Shown: positions 25,055 through 36,090, counted from the stretch's first letter. The stretch: DNA of 64,000 nucleotides from Pseudoalteromonas sp. R3 (GCF_004014715.1 NZ_CP034835.1:4432251-4496250), one strand, 5' to 3'. The notes: generated by a model not told the origin, from the sequence alone. Program-made: numbers and translations.

Positions 25055-25201
25055 TTAAGCTGAAGCAGGCCAGCCAGTCGGTCTGACAATCGAATCTTTT
25101 GGCAGAGAATGAGCTCCAGCTACATGCGCAGTGACTGCGGCATCGAGTTGATTTTGGTCATTCAGCTTTTTCAGTGTTTTTTTATTTACTGTGAATTTCA
25201 T
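25055..25201 (-). CDS. VAGA-leader peptide precursor, paralogue 3 of 4
   Basis: 48 residues: leader MKFTVNKKTLKKLNDQNQLD then AAVTAHVAGA, core HSLPKDSIVRPTGWPASA. The core is identical to paralogue 4. Confidence 0.82.
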   Translation of the reverse strand: MKFTVNKKTLKKLNDQNQLDAAVTAHVAGAHSLPKDSIVRPTGWPASA

Positions 25202-25253
25202 TGTCTACTCACCTTATTCGTCTGTTGATGTGTTATCCATGCCATGTATTTAA

Positions 25254-25397
25254 TTAAGCTGAAGCAGGCCAGCCAGTCGGTCTGACAATCGAATCTTTTG
25301 GCAGAGAATGAGCTCCAGCTACATGCGCAGTGACTGCGACATCGAGTTGCTGGCCGTTGAGCTTTTTTAGTTCTTTTTTGTTAACTTTAAATATCAT
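25254..25397 (-). CDS. VAGA-leader peptide precursor, paralogue 4 of 4
   Basis: 47 residues: leader MIFKVNKKELKKLNGQQLD then VAVTAHVAGA, core HSLPKDSIVRPTGWPASA. Its leader start differs from the rest while the last two-thirds are nearly identical to paralogue 3 at DNA level, which suggests recombination or conversion. Confidence 0.82.
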   Translation of the reverse strand: MIFKVNKKELKKLNGQQLDVAVTAHVAGAHSLPKDSIVRPTGWPASA

Positions 25398-25856
25398 TGC
25401 TTGCTTCCTGTTACTGTATTTACCTAGGTTCTGGTTATCTCATTGCCAAGCGTGCTTGACTTTCAGTACCTACTTCGCTTCAACAATTCAACTGTATCTC
25501 ACACCATCTGAGATAGGAAGTTATAAAACCTTATGTCCCAGATATAACATTCAACCATAAGACACTGATAATTAAGTTATTATTTAAATTCAAGAATGAT
25601 GATAATGGTTTACTTAGGTTTTGTTCTGTACATTGGATTGAACTTTAAAGGGCGGCTTTAAGTGTATCCCCTTGGCATACAGAAAACCTGTCAATTATGC
25701 CAGTGCACATTGATTTCAAATCAGAACAAAAAGCCAATAAACGGATTTAGGCTCACTACTTTTGATATATGACAAAATGACAGCTGTAGAATGCGTAACG
25801 GTAGGGTGGGTATGGCATTGTGAGTGAGGTGTAGCAGCCATACCCGTATATGGTGA
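25398..25856. other. Intergenic region between regulator copy 2 and the VAGA precursors
   Basis: About 460 bp. An inverted repeat (GGGTATGG at 25808 with CCATACCC ending 25845) lies just past the regulator's stop but lacks a T-run. The AT-rich 25550-25640 segment may contain the precursor promoter. Confidence 0.4.
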
Positions 25857-28001
25857 TTAATTCTGTGCCGGCCTAGCAACCTCCAGTTTCAGCAAGTGAT
25901 TGCTTGACTCATCAACCGTTGTCATGATCAATGAGTGCTTGTCAAAAGAGTAATACATATCAAATACCGTCTTCAGCTCCAAATCCATGAGCTCCTCAAT
26001 ATCTCCTTCCTGGATTTGATAAACCTGACGACCATTCGAATAATATACACGATTCTTGCCCAGAGACACAAAGTGCCCCCGGCCATTACCTGGTAACTCA
26101 ATTGAGCTGGTCAACTCACCATTGGAGAGGTCGAAATAGTGTAAGCTGTCCTTACGGGACAAATACACCAACTGACTCTCTCCCAACTGATCAAACCAAA
26201 TCGCATCGCTAATCGGCAACTTTTTAGCTTGCTGGGTTTGCCGGGAGTAAATATATACTTTGTTCGTTTTCAGGCTTTCATCTACAGAAATATAGCCAAT
26301 ATCTCCATTGTTTAGAAACTCAGCTGAAATCACCACACCCTCTACATCAATGTGGTTAATTAAATTGAAATCACTGTCAAAAATACTTAGCTTATTCTTG
26401 GCTTGCAGCATAAGTAGCTCGGACTTGTGATCATAGGTGGCAGAGACATAATCACCAAGTGGGATGCCGATGTTGTATGGTAAACCCGACGCAGCCGCCG
26501 CTTGCAGTATCATTTTTTCCCTTTGCTGCTTTAAAAACAGAGTTTCACCGTTTTTGCTGAACCCGGAAAATTTCAAATCGTCGTTAACCACTAATGGGGA
26601 AAGTGTTTTATTCTCCAGACTCAGCTCGTAGATATCATGCTGATACGGATAACTCACTGCAACTATTTCCCCTTTAGACAAGGGGTGATGGCTGGCAAAA
26701 CGACTGTCATTAACAAGCTGTGTGATACCCGTCAACTGCTCTGATGCCAACGAGTACTCGAACATGCGGCTTGTTATATTGCAAAACCAAACTAATGTAC
26801 TTGTATGCTCCTCATAGCCCAACGCCCAAATTGGTGTCTTTGACTCATACAGCTTGGTCTGATTACCACCTTCTAGGTCTGTCATGTAGAGTTCATAGAT
26901 GTCATAACGACGACGTGTAAAAAACACTTTATCAATAGTCTGCTCGTAAAGCAGGAATTGGTCTCCAAAGGAATTCAGGTTTGGCGATGTGATCTGAAAT
27001 TCTTCACCCGATTCCGTATTGTAGCTCATCAACACAGAAAGCTGATTTCGCCCACGATAATCAAATTTAGAATAGATAAAGGTGTTGTCTCCCACACCTG
27101 CACCGTTATATACCTGATTAGTACACTCAAACAGAAAACGATTATCTTGTGAGAAACTCCTGTCAATCTGCCAGATCTCGCATCGCTCTCCCTGATTTAG
27201 TCGGTAAAAAAGCTTTGTAGAATCAACCGTCCAGCCTAATGGATAGTAATTAGCTTCCGGCTGTGCAATTTTTTCTTCTAACCCGGTTTGTAGGTTTTTC
27301 ATCACCAGACTCTGATTAGTTTTCCCTTCAGGTATGAATGAAAATGCAACAAACTCTTTGTTGGGAGAGACACTGACTTTTAAATACTGACCCTGCATCC
27401 AAGATAACAAGCTTTCTTTATACAACACGTTTTCCATTGGCACAGACACGCTATTCGCAGCTTTAGGTTTGTTCTCAATAAGAGGGTGTAATACACCTAA
27501 ACCTCCGCCAATCAAAAGCAGCAAAGTGACCAGGAAAGCAGGCCTGAACCAGTCAGATTTATTGGTTGGAAATGCTGTTTCTGGTACCGATTGCTGCACT
27601 TGCTGCTTACTCATAGGCTTAGCGACCGGAGTCACACTGGCCTGAGGAATTAAGTCTTGATAAACGATTTCAGGCTCAAGAAAGAAACTATACCCTTTAC
27701 GATAGTGTGTTTTAACAACCAACCCTTTTTGCTTGTCTGATTTGAGCACTTTGCGCAGCTCAGACATTGCCCGGTTGATGGCATTATTATCAACGTAATT
27801 TTGGCACCACACATCATTGACCAGATCGTCCCTGGTGATGATCTGATCGTTGTTCAAAATTAAGTAGCAGAGGATTTTAAATAACAGAGGTTCAAGTTCT
27901 CTGGTTACTTCACCGTCTGTGATGGTTTGCCGCTTTGGATCTAGCGTCCAGGACCCAAATTTTACCGCTTTCACAGTCCTTGAAAAGTTAACTTCATTCA
28001 T
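25857..28001 (-). CDS. Winged-helix / transmembrane / beta-propeller regulator, copy 2
   Basis: 714 residues. The first 110 residues are nearly the same as in the 7323 copy (LEPLLFKILCYLI, NNAINRAMSELRKVLKSDKQ, VKTHYRKGYSFFLEPE). One membrane helix is at about 155-175 (FLVTLLLLIGGGLGVL), then a periplasmic propeller with the same conserved blade text (FQITSPNLNSFGDQF, LYMTDLEGGNQTKLYES). Such close DNA-binding domains should recognise similar operators. It is upstream of, and reads towards, the four VAGA precursors. Confidence 0.88.
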   Translation of the reverse strand: MNEVNFSRTVKAVKFGSWTLDPKRQTITDGEVTRELEPLLFKILCYLILNNDQIITRDDLVNDVWCQNYVDNNAINRAMSELRKVLKSDKQKGLVVKTHYRKGYSFFLEPEIVYQDLIPQASVTPVAKPMSKQQVQQSVPETAFPTNKSDWFRPAFLVTLLLLIGGGLGVLHPLIENKPKAANSVSVPMENVLYKESLLSWMQGQYLKVSVSPNKEFVAFSFIPEGKTNQSLVMKNLQTGLEEKIAQPEANYYPLGWTVDSTKLFYRLNQGERCEIWQIDRSFSQDNRFLFECTNQVYNGAGVGDNTFIYSKFDYRGRNQLSVLMSYNTESGEEFQITSPNLNSFGDQFLLYEQTIDKVFFTRRRYDIYELYMTDLEGGNQTKLYESKTPIWALGYEEHTSTLVWFCNITSRMFEYSLASEQLTGITQLVNDSRFASHHPLSKGEIVAVSYPYQHDIYELSLENKTLSPLVVNDDLKFSGFSKNGETLFLKQQREKMILQAAAASGLPYNIGIPLGDYVSATYDHKSELLMLQAKNKLSIFDSDFNLINHIDVEGVVISAEFLNNGDIGYISVDESLKTNKVYIYSRQTQQAKKLPISDAIWFDQLGESQLVYLSRKDSLHYFDLSNGELTSSIELPGNGRGHFVSLGKNRVYYSNGRQVYQIQEGDIEELMDLELKTVFDMYYSFDKHSLIMTTVDESSNHLLKLEVARPAQN

Positions 28002-28733
28002 ATCGTAACTGCTTATTATCAGGCCCTTACACTATTGGGATAAACTAAATTGTAGAGTTTATGAGTAGGGCTGGCTTGTTATTAAAGCTGCTGAGTAGAT
28101 AGGCGGTTTTTTTATAGATGATTAGACCTAATCACCGCCCCGGATACTTAGCTACACCAAGTCGTCTGTAGCAATATTAAAGCAAAAAATTAAAGAGTTA
28201 AACACTCTGTTTCATTAAGGTTAGTAAATGAATGTATAGACTTTTATTTACGCGGCCTCTCAGGCTCTAGCAAGGACGTCATATAGATCATCTCAATGAC
28301 CAGCAATCTTTGACGCACAAACAAAGGTAACTTAATGAATTAATTAATTTCTTCGTAGCTGCGTTATAACAAAATGGACCAAGAAAGCATAGTGCAAACT
28401 GACCAGTCGCGGAATAAACGAGGTTGTCATGAACAAAGTAGTAGAAGACAGGCATGTAATGGTTCCGCATGCCAGATAGGATAGGCAGATCCCTCTACAT
28501 AGACGGTTATCAATACATCTGTCTGTACGCTTGACGTAATCAGAGCGTACCGTCATGCAGAGCGACAAATATAGAAGATGAATAGAGAATTTTTATTGTC
28601 GTAGCCACACGCCAAAGGCAAACCGTAATACCTATGAGCTGAGCGAAATCAGGCAAGACAGCAGGCAGTCAAGGCGGACGAACGTCAGCGTCGTTCATGT
28701 CGTCAACCTCATTTTTCTTAACCAACCGCGGCT
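28002..28733. other. Intergenic stretch without a supported gene
   Basis: About 730 bp between regulator copy 2 and the S41 gene. Small frames (60-75 codons) have no recognisable features. The right end should carry the 3' region of the minus-strand export operon; the left end should carry the promoter of regulator copy 2. Confidence 0.35.
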
Positions 28734-30151
28734 TTAATGCATGTTACTTGCCGTTGCCTGTGCCAGCTCCCCCTGTTTGCCCAACCATTCGGTGGCACTG
28801 CTTAACGTTTTGTCATGTTTTGAAAAATAGTACTCAATGTCTCTTGGCACATAAACATCAGGCTGAATGCCTATACCTACAAAATCGCGGCCATCTGCAA
28901 ATGTCTCTCTTTTACTGCAAATAGTTGCTCTCCCACCACCTGGTAAGTCAATCTCCAATGGTTGACCAGTGCTGCCAAATGTCGGCTCCCCAATCAACAT
29001 AATATGCCGTGCACTTGATGCGTATACTAAAAAGCTCTCAGCGGCAGCTGAGGTTTCCCTGCTGGTTAAAATAGCAGTAGGCACAACCACTTTATTGCTC
29101 TTGTCTATGTCATCTGCCCGTAAGGTATCTGGCGCATTTTTTAGCCAGGCATTGCCACTGGAGTAGTCTTGGTACTTTTTTGCCCAACTGAATTGGTCCG
29201 CATACTTGCCCCAGGCTTTGTAGGTTGAATTATGGATCCGCATCTTGCTACTGATACCTAACAAGTCATGAAAAGTCAGGTACTTAAGAATTGACTCGGC
29301 AACAAAGGTATTTCCCCCCTATTTTGCCTTAAATCTATGACCAGCCCATTGGCTGTTTGCAGTTGTGGTAGCAGCTTAATGAACTGCTCGGTCACACTGT
29401 CCTGAGAAAAATCATTCAGCGCCACATAATGGATATTGTCAGCCAGGACCTTATGCACAACCGAGTGTGTATTGGCCATCACACCGCTGGCTAATTGCCA
29501 GGCAACCCCTGACAAATCAGCTTCTCTTATCATAGACAGGTGGCCAGCGCGATTAGCAGGCGTAGTAAAACGCACCTTCACCACCGTACCCACTTGCCCC
29601 ATCAATAATCCATAACCCAGACCCTGATTACCTTTAATGCCCTCATGCCATCGAATATGCTCTGTTGAGCTACTGATAAACGGAAAAACTTCTTGTTGGA
29701 GCTTGTCTTTAACCTCAACGCCATCAACATGCGTAATAATGGATCCTAACGGCAATTGGGAAGCCAGCGTCTCGCTGATCCCTACCACCACGGCCTGATG
29801 CTCAGCCTCGGCTAGCATAATAGGTGGCAATGCATTATGTTTGTTTCTCAGCTCATGATTCATTTGAACATAACTCATCCCATCATTTAAGGTGGCTAAA
29901 AATTGTTTTAGTACCTTGTAATATTGATAGTCTGATTTAGCCGCCAATACCTTAGGAATAAACGCCTGATAGGTTGCGTCCCAATCCAAATCAGGCACCT
30001 GGTCAAAGTAGGCAAAATTATAACTGGCTTCTTTCCACAACATGGCCAGACCAAACAAACGCTCTTCTGCAGATATGCGCGACTGGGCCTGTACACCGCC
30101 ACTGAGTAGCATTACTAAGAATAGGCAAATACGAATAAACACTTTCAACAC
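28734..30151 (-). pseudogene. S41-family protease-like periplasmic protein, frameshifted
   Basis: Two frames make one protein of about 472 residues if one G is added to the G6 run at 29314-29319: the frame then reads VIDLRQNRGG-NTFVAESILKYL. An N-terminal signal peptide (CLFLVMLLSGGVQA), a PDZ-like region ('GSIITHVDGVEV') and the S41 core are visible. The probable nucleophile is in ETSAAAES. The Lys expected in CtpA-type enzymes is not at its usual site (GEPTFGSTG), as in IRBP/tricorn-like members. It is the last gene of the radical SAM/export operon, 13 bp after the exporter. It could trim exported peptides or serve as immunity (inference). True frameshift or sequence error is open. Confidence 0.8.
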
Positions 30152-30164
30152 TCCTTTCGCGTCT

Positions 30165-32311
30165 TTATTTTACTGCCACCAGTGTACGGGGCGGGGCTTG
30201 TTCAGGTGGCACTGAGTCAGAGATCAGTTCAGGCAGGTTGATTATTCTGTCTGCCATATCTATTGTTTCCTGACGGTGCGCAATCATGATCCGGGTGATC
30301 CCAAGCTGCTTGAGCACCTGATTAATTTTTTTCTCCGTTTGCTTATCCAAAGCACTACTGGCTTCATCCAGAAACAGTACTTTTGGCCGCTTATACAAAG
30401 CGCGTGCAATTAAGACCCGCTGTACCTGGCCACCGGATAATGTACTGCCCATGTCACCAGCCAGAGAATTAAAGCCCATAGGCATGGCTTTAATATCATC
30501 CAGTATCTGCGCCTGCTGACACACAGATTCCATCAGTTCGGGGTCCTGTTCATTGGCAAAAAGCAAATGTTGTCCGCAATGGAGCCTGACAGTAAGGTGT
30601 CTCCCTGCATCACAGCAGCAATCTCACTGCGATAGTTGACCAATCCCATTTTCCGAATATCAATACCATCGAGTAACACTTTGCCTTGTGTGGGCGCAGA
30701 TAAGCCCATCATGAGCTTGATCAGAGAGGTTTTTCCAAAGCCAGACGGTGCCGTCAGCACAACACATTCACCAGCCTCAACAGTCAGATTTAAGTTTTTG
30801 AATAAAAAGGGTTCATTTTTGTCATACTGAAAGGCAATCTGGTTTAATTCTAAACGGCCTTTCACCTCACCCAGCATTGGATAGTCGCTGTCCAGCGCTT
30901 CTTCCGGCTCAGACAAAGCGATGTCGGCAATCCGTGACAAATGCAGTCCCATCATGCGCCATTCAAACAGCTTGTCCAAAAACAGTTGCGAGCTGCTGGC
31001 AAATTGCTGTCGATAAGCCAGAAAAGCAAATAGCAGACCCACTGTCATACTGTCCTGCAACACAAACAACGCCCCAACCCAGATCAGCAGAATGTATTCG
31101 AAACCATAAACAAAGTCCTTGGCGGTCAGCTGCATGATGTTCAGCCTGCCCACTTTTACATCAGCATTGATCCAGTTGGCCTGGGCATTTTCCAGCTTAG
31201 CCTGACGCGACGCTTCACCGTTAAAGACCTTAACAGGCTGCACCGATCGCACCGATTCATAAAACAAACTATCGCAGGCCGCTTTGAGCTGCAGTGATTC
31301 TTTGGTGTTGTTGCGCAAAGGAGCAAATAACATTGTGCGGATAAAGGTAAACAGGCTCACGCTGACTAAGGTAATCACCGCCAGCCAGGGGCTCAAAAAG
31401 AACATGATGGACAGGGTTAACACTGCCATGAGGCCATCTAACATGCCTTCGACAAATCCATCACTGAGCAACCGCTTAATATAATCCAGCGACTGAAAGC
31501 GTGACAACACGTCACCCACAAAGCGTTTATCGAACCAGTTCATCGGTAGCCTGAGCAAATGGCGCATCATGTTAGCGACAAGCTGGATCCCCATAATTGA
31601 ACGCATATACAGAATAACCCAGGCTCTGACCCCTTTTGTGGCCACCTGCAATAGTAACAGCAGGCTAAACCCAACGCCCAGCATCCACAGAAATTCGAAA
31701 TCGTTGGTGACAATCACGTTGTCAACCACCAGCTGCACGAAGTAAGGGGCAATCAGTAAAAAACACTGCATCACTAGGGAGAGCAACATGACCTGTCCCA
31801 GGCTGCGTTTCAGACCCGTAATTTTTCGCCACAACAAAGAAAAACCCAGTGAGAGTTCAGCTTCAACCGGCTCAAAGCTTTCGGACGGACGCAGCTCAAT
31901 AGCCACCCCGGTAAAAGAGCGCGACACCTGCTCCCAACTACATTTGATAGCGCCACGGGCCGGGTCATGGATCCACACACCGTCTTTCCCAACCGACTTG
32001 AGCACCACAAAGTGGCACATGTCCCAGTGTAAAATCAGCGGCAATTTACACTGTTTTAATTGCTCTAACTCCAGCCGCATCGGTCTGCCTATCAGCGCCA
32101 GTTGATTGGCAATACTAATTAACTGTTTAACTGTGGCACCTTTAAGACTAATCGAGAACTTGCGCCGCAATGAGATCAGATCGAGTTTATGGCCATAATA
32201 GCTCCCGATCATACACAAACAGGCTAAACCACACTCTGCCCCCTCGCTTTGCAGCACCACAGGTAATTTTGCTCGCAGGCTAAAATTGAGTTTATTAATG
32301 AGATCAATCAT
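30165..32311 (-). pseudogene. Second C39-peptidase ABC exporter, frameshifted
   Basis: Two overlapping frames join to a 715-residue exporter if one T is added to the T5 run (minus strand) at 30558-30562: ICF-FANEQDPEL instead of ICFLPMNRTPN. The C39 triad is intact: Cys27 (GAECGLA), His100 (WDMCHFVVL), Asp116 (IHDPA), with Gln21. Walker A reads APSGFGKTS, the signature LSGGQVQRVLIARAL and Walker B VLFLDEASSALD. As it stands the ATPase would be cut off after Walker A. Its start overlaps the HlyD gene stop by 4 bp. It should process the precursor at 34768. Confidence 0.88.
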
Positions 32312-33567
32312 GGCTGTGCTCCTGACACTTTTTCTGCGAGTGGTTCAAATACCCAGGCCAGAATGGTTCGTGTTTCACCCAAGACATCGGCATCCAGTGT
32401 CATCCCGGCTTGCAGGCCCACTTCCTTTCCTTTGGCATACAAAGATTGCTGCTGCAAGGTGACCTGTGCACGATACACCGGCCCTTCCACCAGGTTTGAC
32501 GCTTCCGCCTGATGCGGTTCAATCAACGTTTGCGAGATGTTGTAGATATGGCCTTTAAACAAGCCAAATTCCTGATACGGGAATGCGTGATAGCGTAAAT
32601 TGATCGCCTGTCCCTCATTGACCAGACCAATTGCACTCGTTGGGATATAGATTTCGGCAACCAGTTCACTCTCATCTGGCAGTAAGTTCATTAGCACCTG
32701 CCCTTGCTGCGCAAAATGGCCATTTTGATAATAAATGTTGGCAATCACACCATCGTGGGGCGCCAGTATTCGATACGCTTCCTGTGCGCCCGCATTGGTA
32801 ATTTCACGTTTCAATGCATTAATTTTTTGCCGATATTCCAGCACCATAGCGTGCCCGTTCACGCCTATATTCTGGCGCTTTAACGTTTCATCTTCCGCTG
32901 TGGCAATTAAATCGTCGTGCTGTTTGACCAGCGCCTTAACCGCAATCCGCTTCTCCAGGTATTGCGCATATTTGCCGTTGTACTCGACCTTAGACACTTG
33001 CTGGTTTTTATACAAAGTTTCAATTTCTGAGAGCTCTTTTCCTAACAGCTGTTGGTATTCTCGCTCAAGCGCAATTTGCTCCTGTGTATGCGCTGCATCC
33101 CTCTTGATTTGCGCGATTTTGCGCTCCGCTTCCTGAAGCTCTAAGTCATTCAATCGGACCTGAAACTGCAACTTTTCTTCAACCAGTTTGAGGCTCTCGA
33201 TCAGGCTTTGAGTCACCTCTTTGGATACTGAGCCGCTGACGCCATTTTGCTCAGTGCGGATCTGATACAAAGGCTGCCCCTTTTGCACGCTCTCCCCCTC
33301 CTGCACAAAGAGCGTATCAATCACCCCGGATTGCCTGGGTAGCACCTTTGTGACCCCCAATGGGCTTTTGATGATCCCGCGCACCCGGGTGCTTTTGGTA
33401 AACTCGGCATAGACCATAAAGCCACACACCAGCATTAGCACCGCAACAAAAAAAAGGCATAAATAGCGAAAAGACAACGGCCTGATCATGAGCACGTCAC
33501 CCTGAATGCCAATCCGCGCCTCGATCACTTCCGGCCTGATAATAGAACGCTTCTTTCGAACAGCCAT
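32308..33567 (-). CDS. HlyD-family secretion adaptor of the radical SAM operon
   Basis: 419 residues: membrane helix about 35-53 (LCLFFVAVLMLVCGFMVYA), lipoyl halves (GVIDTLFVQEGESVQKGQPL and YRILAPHDGVIANIYYQNG), a coiled coil (about 110-240) and a C-terminal barrel. It is the adaptor for the exporter at 30165. It is separated from the radical SAM gene upstream by 2 bp. Confidence 0.92.
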   Translation of the reverse strand: MAVRKKRSIIRPEVIEARIGIQGDVLMIRPLSFRYLCLFFVAVLMLVCGFMVYAEFTKSTRVRGIIKSPLGVTKVLPRQSGVIDTLFVQEGESVQKGQPLYQIRTEQNGVSGSVSKEVTQSLIESLKLVEEKLQFQVRLNDLELQEAERKIAQIKRDAAHTQEQIALEREYQQLLGKELSEIETLYKNQQVSKVEYNGKYAQYLEKRIAVKALVKQHDDLIATAEDETLKRQNIGVNGHAMVLEYRQKINALKREITNAGAQEAYRILAPHDGVIANIYYQNGHFAQQGQVLMNLLPDESELVAEIYIPTSAIGLVNEGQAINLRYHAFPYQEFGLFKGHIYNISQTLIEPHQAEASNLVEGPVYRAQVTLQQQSLYAKGKEVGLQAGMTLDADVLGETRTILAWVFEPLAEKVSGAQP

Positions 33568-33569
33568 GA

Positions 33570-34652
33570 TTACCCTACAACATTAACAACGGGGATCAGA
33601 TTTTCCCCTGGATTCACTGAGTCAGGATGGCGACTGACACGCTTAGACTGGTTAGCCGGACAAGACAATTCGACGGCATCGAGCGTACTAAACCCTCGGG
33701 TCCAGTTGCGAAATCGCGCCTTATCCAACGTGATACTGCCATCCTCATGTAACTGACCGACGAGATTTTCCGGGGCATCCAGCTTGACGGTACACTTGCC
33801 AAGCCGACCATCCGGATAAACCAACAGGTGCCTGGGCATGGCCGCATAACAAATGCGATTCCCCTTGGGGCCCGAAGTGTCATGCGAAACCTTCAGTGCC
33901 TGTGCCTGTTTATGATTTGCACCGCCAAGGTTCTTGATGGCCTCTGCCACCAGATTAAAACGGCTATCTGAACCGAACTCCTGCTCAACCAAAGCGCTGA
34001 ACTGCTCAAAGTCCTGGGCGTTCAACCTGTGGTAGTGCAGCCTCAGATCTATGCCAAATTGACCTGATAGTCGCTTTATCGCTGTCAGATTTTGCCAGAT
34101 ACGCACAAAACTCCCGGCCCCCGTACGCCGCTTTCTGGTGGTGTTATGTGTCTGCTCATTGCCATCCAGGGAGATCTGATAGTGCCTGACTCCTGCTGCC
34201 AGCAACGACTCAAACAGCCGTGTATTCAAAAGGTAACCATTGGTGCTCATACTGGCGTGATATACCAGTTGCGGGCAGTGTGCCCGGATCCAGTGACCCA
34301 GCCTTAATACCGGCTCCGTATGCAGTGTGGGCTCGCCACCAAACCAGCATATTTCCAGATGTTTTAACCCTTGCAGATATTCAGTGTGAATAAACGCCTT
34401 CAGCGCAGCCTCAATCGCCGGTAACAATTTAGTATCGCGAAAAGACTGATAACAATAAGTGCAGCGAAAATTACACTGCTCAGTCAGCAAGATGGTCAGA
34501 TAAAGATATTTGTTTGAACGATACAGGGCATGCTCACGAACACTGATAGACACAGCCTGATTGGCGAGACTGGCGCGTTTTAAAGCCAGATATGCCGTAT
34601 GATGTTCCGATATATGTGCAGGGCTTGCCCAATGCTGCTCATCGTCTTTCAT
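33570..34652 (-). CDS. Radical SAM enzyme, RiPP-maturase type with partial C-terminal cluster domain
   Basis: 360 residues from MKDDEQHWASPA (AAGGAG 7 bp upstream; a longer frame starts at 34694). The [4Fe-4S] site is C60-x3-C64-x2-C67 (CNFRCTYC). 'WFGGEPTLH' and 'MSTNGYLL' are typical SPASM-subfamily segments. The C-terminal part has only three cysteines (RICYAAM, GKCTVKL, ELSCPAN), so it looks like a twitch-type single auxiliary cluster. Such enzymes make C-C or C-S links in precursor peptides. Its likely substrate is encoded 115 bp upstream at 34768. Confidence 0.88.
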   Translation of the reverse strand: MKDDEQHWASPAHISEHHTAYLALKRASLANQAVSISVREHALYRSNKYLYLTILLTEQCNFRCTYCYQSFRDTKLLPAIEAALKAFIHTEYLQGLKHLEICWFGGEPTLHTEPVLRLGHWIRAHCPQLVYHASMSTNGYLLNTRLFESLLAAGVRHYQISLDGNEQTHNTTRKRRTGAGSFVRIWQNLTAIKRLSGQFGIDLRLHYHRLNAQDFEQFSALVEQEFGSDSRFNLVAEAIKNLGGANHKQAQALKVSHDTSGPKGNRICYAAMPRHLLVYPDGRLGKCTVKLDAPENLVGQLHEDGSITLDKARFRNWTRGFSTLDAVELSCPANQSKRVSRHPDSVNPGENLIPVVNVVG

Positions 34653-34767
34653 GCCCGACTCCTTGTCTTGCGTCACTCTCCATACGGTTGCCACCTGTTA
34701 GTAAGCTGCGATCGTATGGTCGTGATAAGCCGGGAAGGCTGATTACCGTTCAACCTTCCCAAAGCCG

Positions 34768-34938
34768 CTAGTAAATAAAGCAATCCACGGTAAAGGGCCC
34801 AATACAGTCCTTTACGTCATCATCTCGATCCCTGTGAGCCAGACCGCCCGCTTGCTCTTCCAGTTCTTCTGCAGACACTTCATCAATGTCCAGCATTTGC
34901 TCTTGTGTTGTTACATTTTCTACTTTTTTGTCACTCAT
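34768..34938 (-). CDS. GG-leader precursor peptide of the radical SAM/glycosyltransferase operon
   Basis: 56 residues: acidic leader (MSDKKVENVTTQEQMLDIDE then VSAEELEEQAGG), core LAHRDRDDDVKDCIGPF then TVDCFIY. The core has two cysteines nine residues apart and an aromatic end. It is 18 bp after the glycosyltransferase stop and before the radical SAM start, in one transcription direction. Leader and core differ from every other precursor here, so it probably has its own modification route. Confidence 0.85.
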   Translation of the reverse strand: MSDKKVENVTTQEQMLDIDEVSAEELEEQAGGLAHRDRDDDVKDCIGPFTVDCFIY

Positions 34939-34956
34939 TTTATTTACCTTTTAGTT

Positions 34957-36090
34957 TTAGGCCATCATGTGGCTAGGTTGCATAATCCGACAGACAAGTC
35001 CGGCGGCCATATCAAACCCCCTTGCTTTATCCGGGACTGTGGGTTTGCAAGGCGCTAAGCGCTGACTTAGGACCTTATCGAACGTAATTTCGGACCAGTC
35101 ATCAAGCACCTGTATACAGCTCAATGCGCTACAAATAATTGCATTGTCGACCGTCTCCCCTCCGGCGGGTAACAGCGTCGCTTGAATACCATGAGAAAGC
35201 GCACCCACCACGGATGTTGTATGACCATGTAATACCGCACCCGTGCACTGTCTGAATATAAATGACTGTGGAATATAAGGGTGACATAGGGTATGCGAAG
35301 GCCAGTTATACTCACTGGGGAAGAACCGGCCTGTGCTTAACGCAAAGGCATAACCACTATTTTTTGACCAATTGTGCAACTGCTCCCAGAATGTCTTCAG
35401 GCCAAACCGTTTACCATGCTGGACATAGATGATTGGGCGCTGCTGTTGCTGCATGCTGACCAGCCAGTCACGAATCTCGCGACTAGGACCCGCCTCCCAT
35501 AGCATTCCCCCCGCGTAGGCAAGACCTTGTGGCAGGCGCTCCTGTAACCAGGGCTCTACACTGCGGATCAGGTGCAGGCTACCCAGGACATCTCTGCTGT
35601 CCCTGATTGGATCGTTCAGATTCAAGTGACGGCACAGGTCTAAGTAAAACGCACACAACTCCCTGGCACGTATGTCCCGGTGCATAGACAGCACGCTGGA
35701 CACGTCAGGATCCTGCCAGTGGCGCTCCTGCCATAAGGGAGAAAACTGCCCGATAGTGACAAAGGGGATAAACGCACAACGGGCCGCCGCAATACTGCCT
35801 AATGCCATCGGCTGAGTAATAATCAGATCAGGGCAAAAAACATCAATCGCCTTTCTTACATCCTTAAACTGCAAAGCGCCATGTTCCGGGTTTCCCCACC
35901 GGGAGACTGTAAACCCTTCGCCCTTGTGAGGCACCGATAGCGTAGTCACACCTGCCAGCTGAAAATACCGTTCCTGCCTGTGATTTGCGACAAGCATCGC
36001 CTGATGCCCTTGCGCCTCTAAGGCTTTGGCAAGTCCTATCACCGGGTTGTAGAACCCAGGGGAGTCGAGTGTGCAAAGCAAAATATTCAT
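34957..36090 (-). CDS. GT1-like glycosyltransferase (GT-B fold) in a peptide operon
   Basis: 377 residues. The N-terminus MNILLCTLDSPGFYNPVIGL begins a GT-B fold with an 'EAQGHQAMLVANH' strand-helix. The C-terminal donor-binding signature reads HGHTTSVVGALSHGIQATLL followed by PAGGETVDNA, the UGT/macrolide-GT pattern (HG-x-TT, G-x-P/Q, D-NA). It overlaps the preceding radical SAM gene by 4 bp. It would transfer a sugar from a nucleotide donor to a small molecule or peptide. The position next to the precursor suggests glycosylation of that peptide. The donor sugar is unknown. Confidence 0.82.
   Translation of the reverse strand: MNILLCTLDSPGFYNPVIGLAKALEAQGHQAMLVANHRQERYFQLAGVTTLSVPHKGEGFTVSRWGNPEHGALQFKDVRKAIDVFCPDLIITQPMALGSIAAARCAFIPFVTIGQFSPLWQERHWQDPDVSSVLSMHRDIRARELCAFYLDLCRHLNLNDPIRDSRDVLGSLHLIRSVEPWLQERLPQGLAYAGGMLWEAGPSREIRDWLVSMQQQQRPIIYVQHGKRFGLKTFWEQLHNWSKNSGYAFALSTGRFFPSEYNWPSHTLCHPYIPQSFIFRQCTGAVLHGHTTSVVGALSHGIQATLLPAGGETVDNAIICSALSCIQVLDDWSEITFDKVLSQRLAPCKPTVPDKARGFDMAAGLVCRIMQPSHMMA

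Noticed and set aside
25808..25845. Terminator after regulator copy 2
   Set aside because: Eight-bp inverted repeat with a long loop and no T-run on the minus strand; noted only as an inverted repeat.
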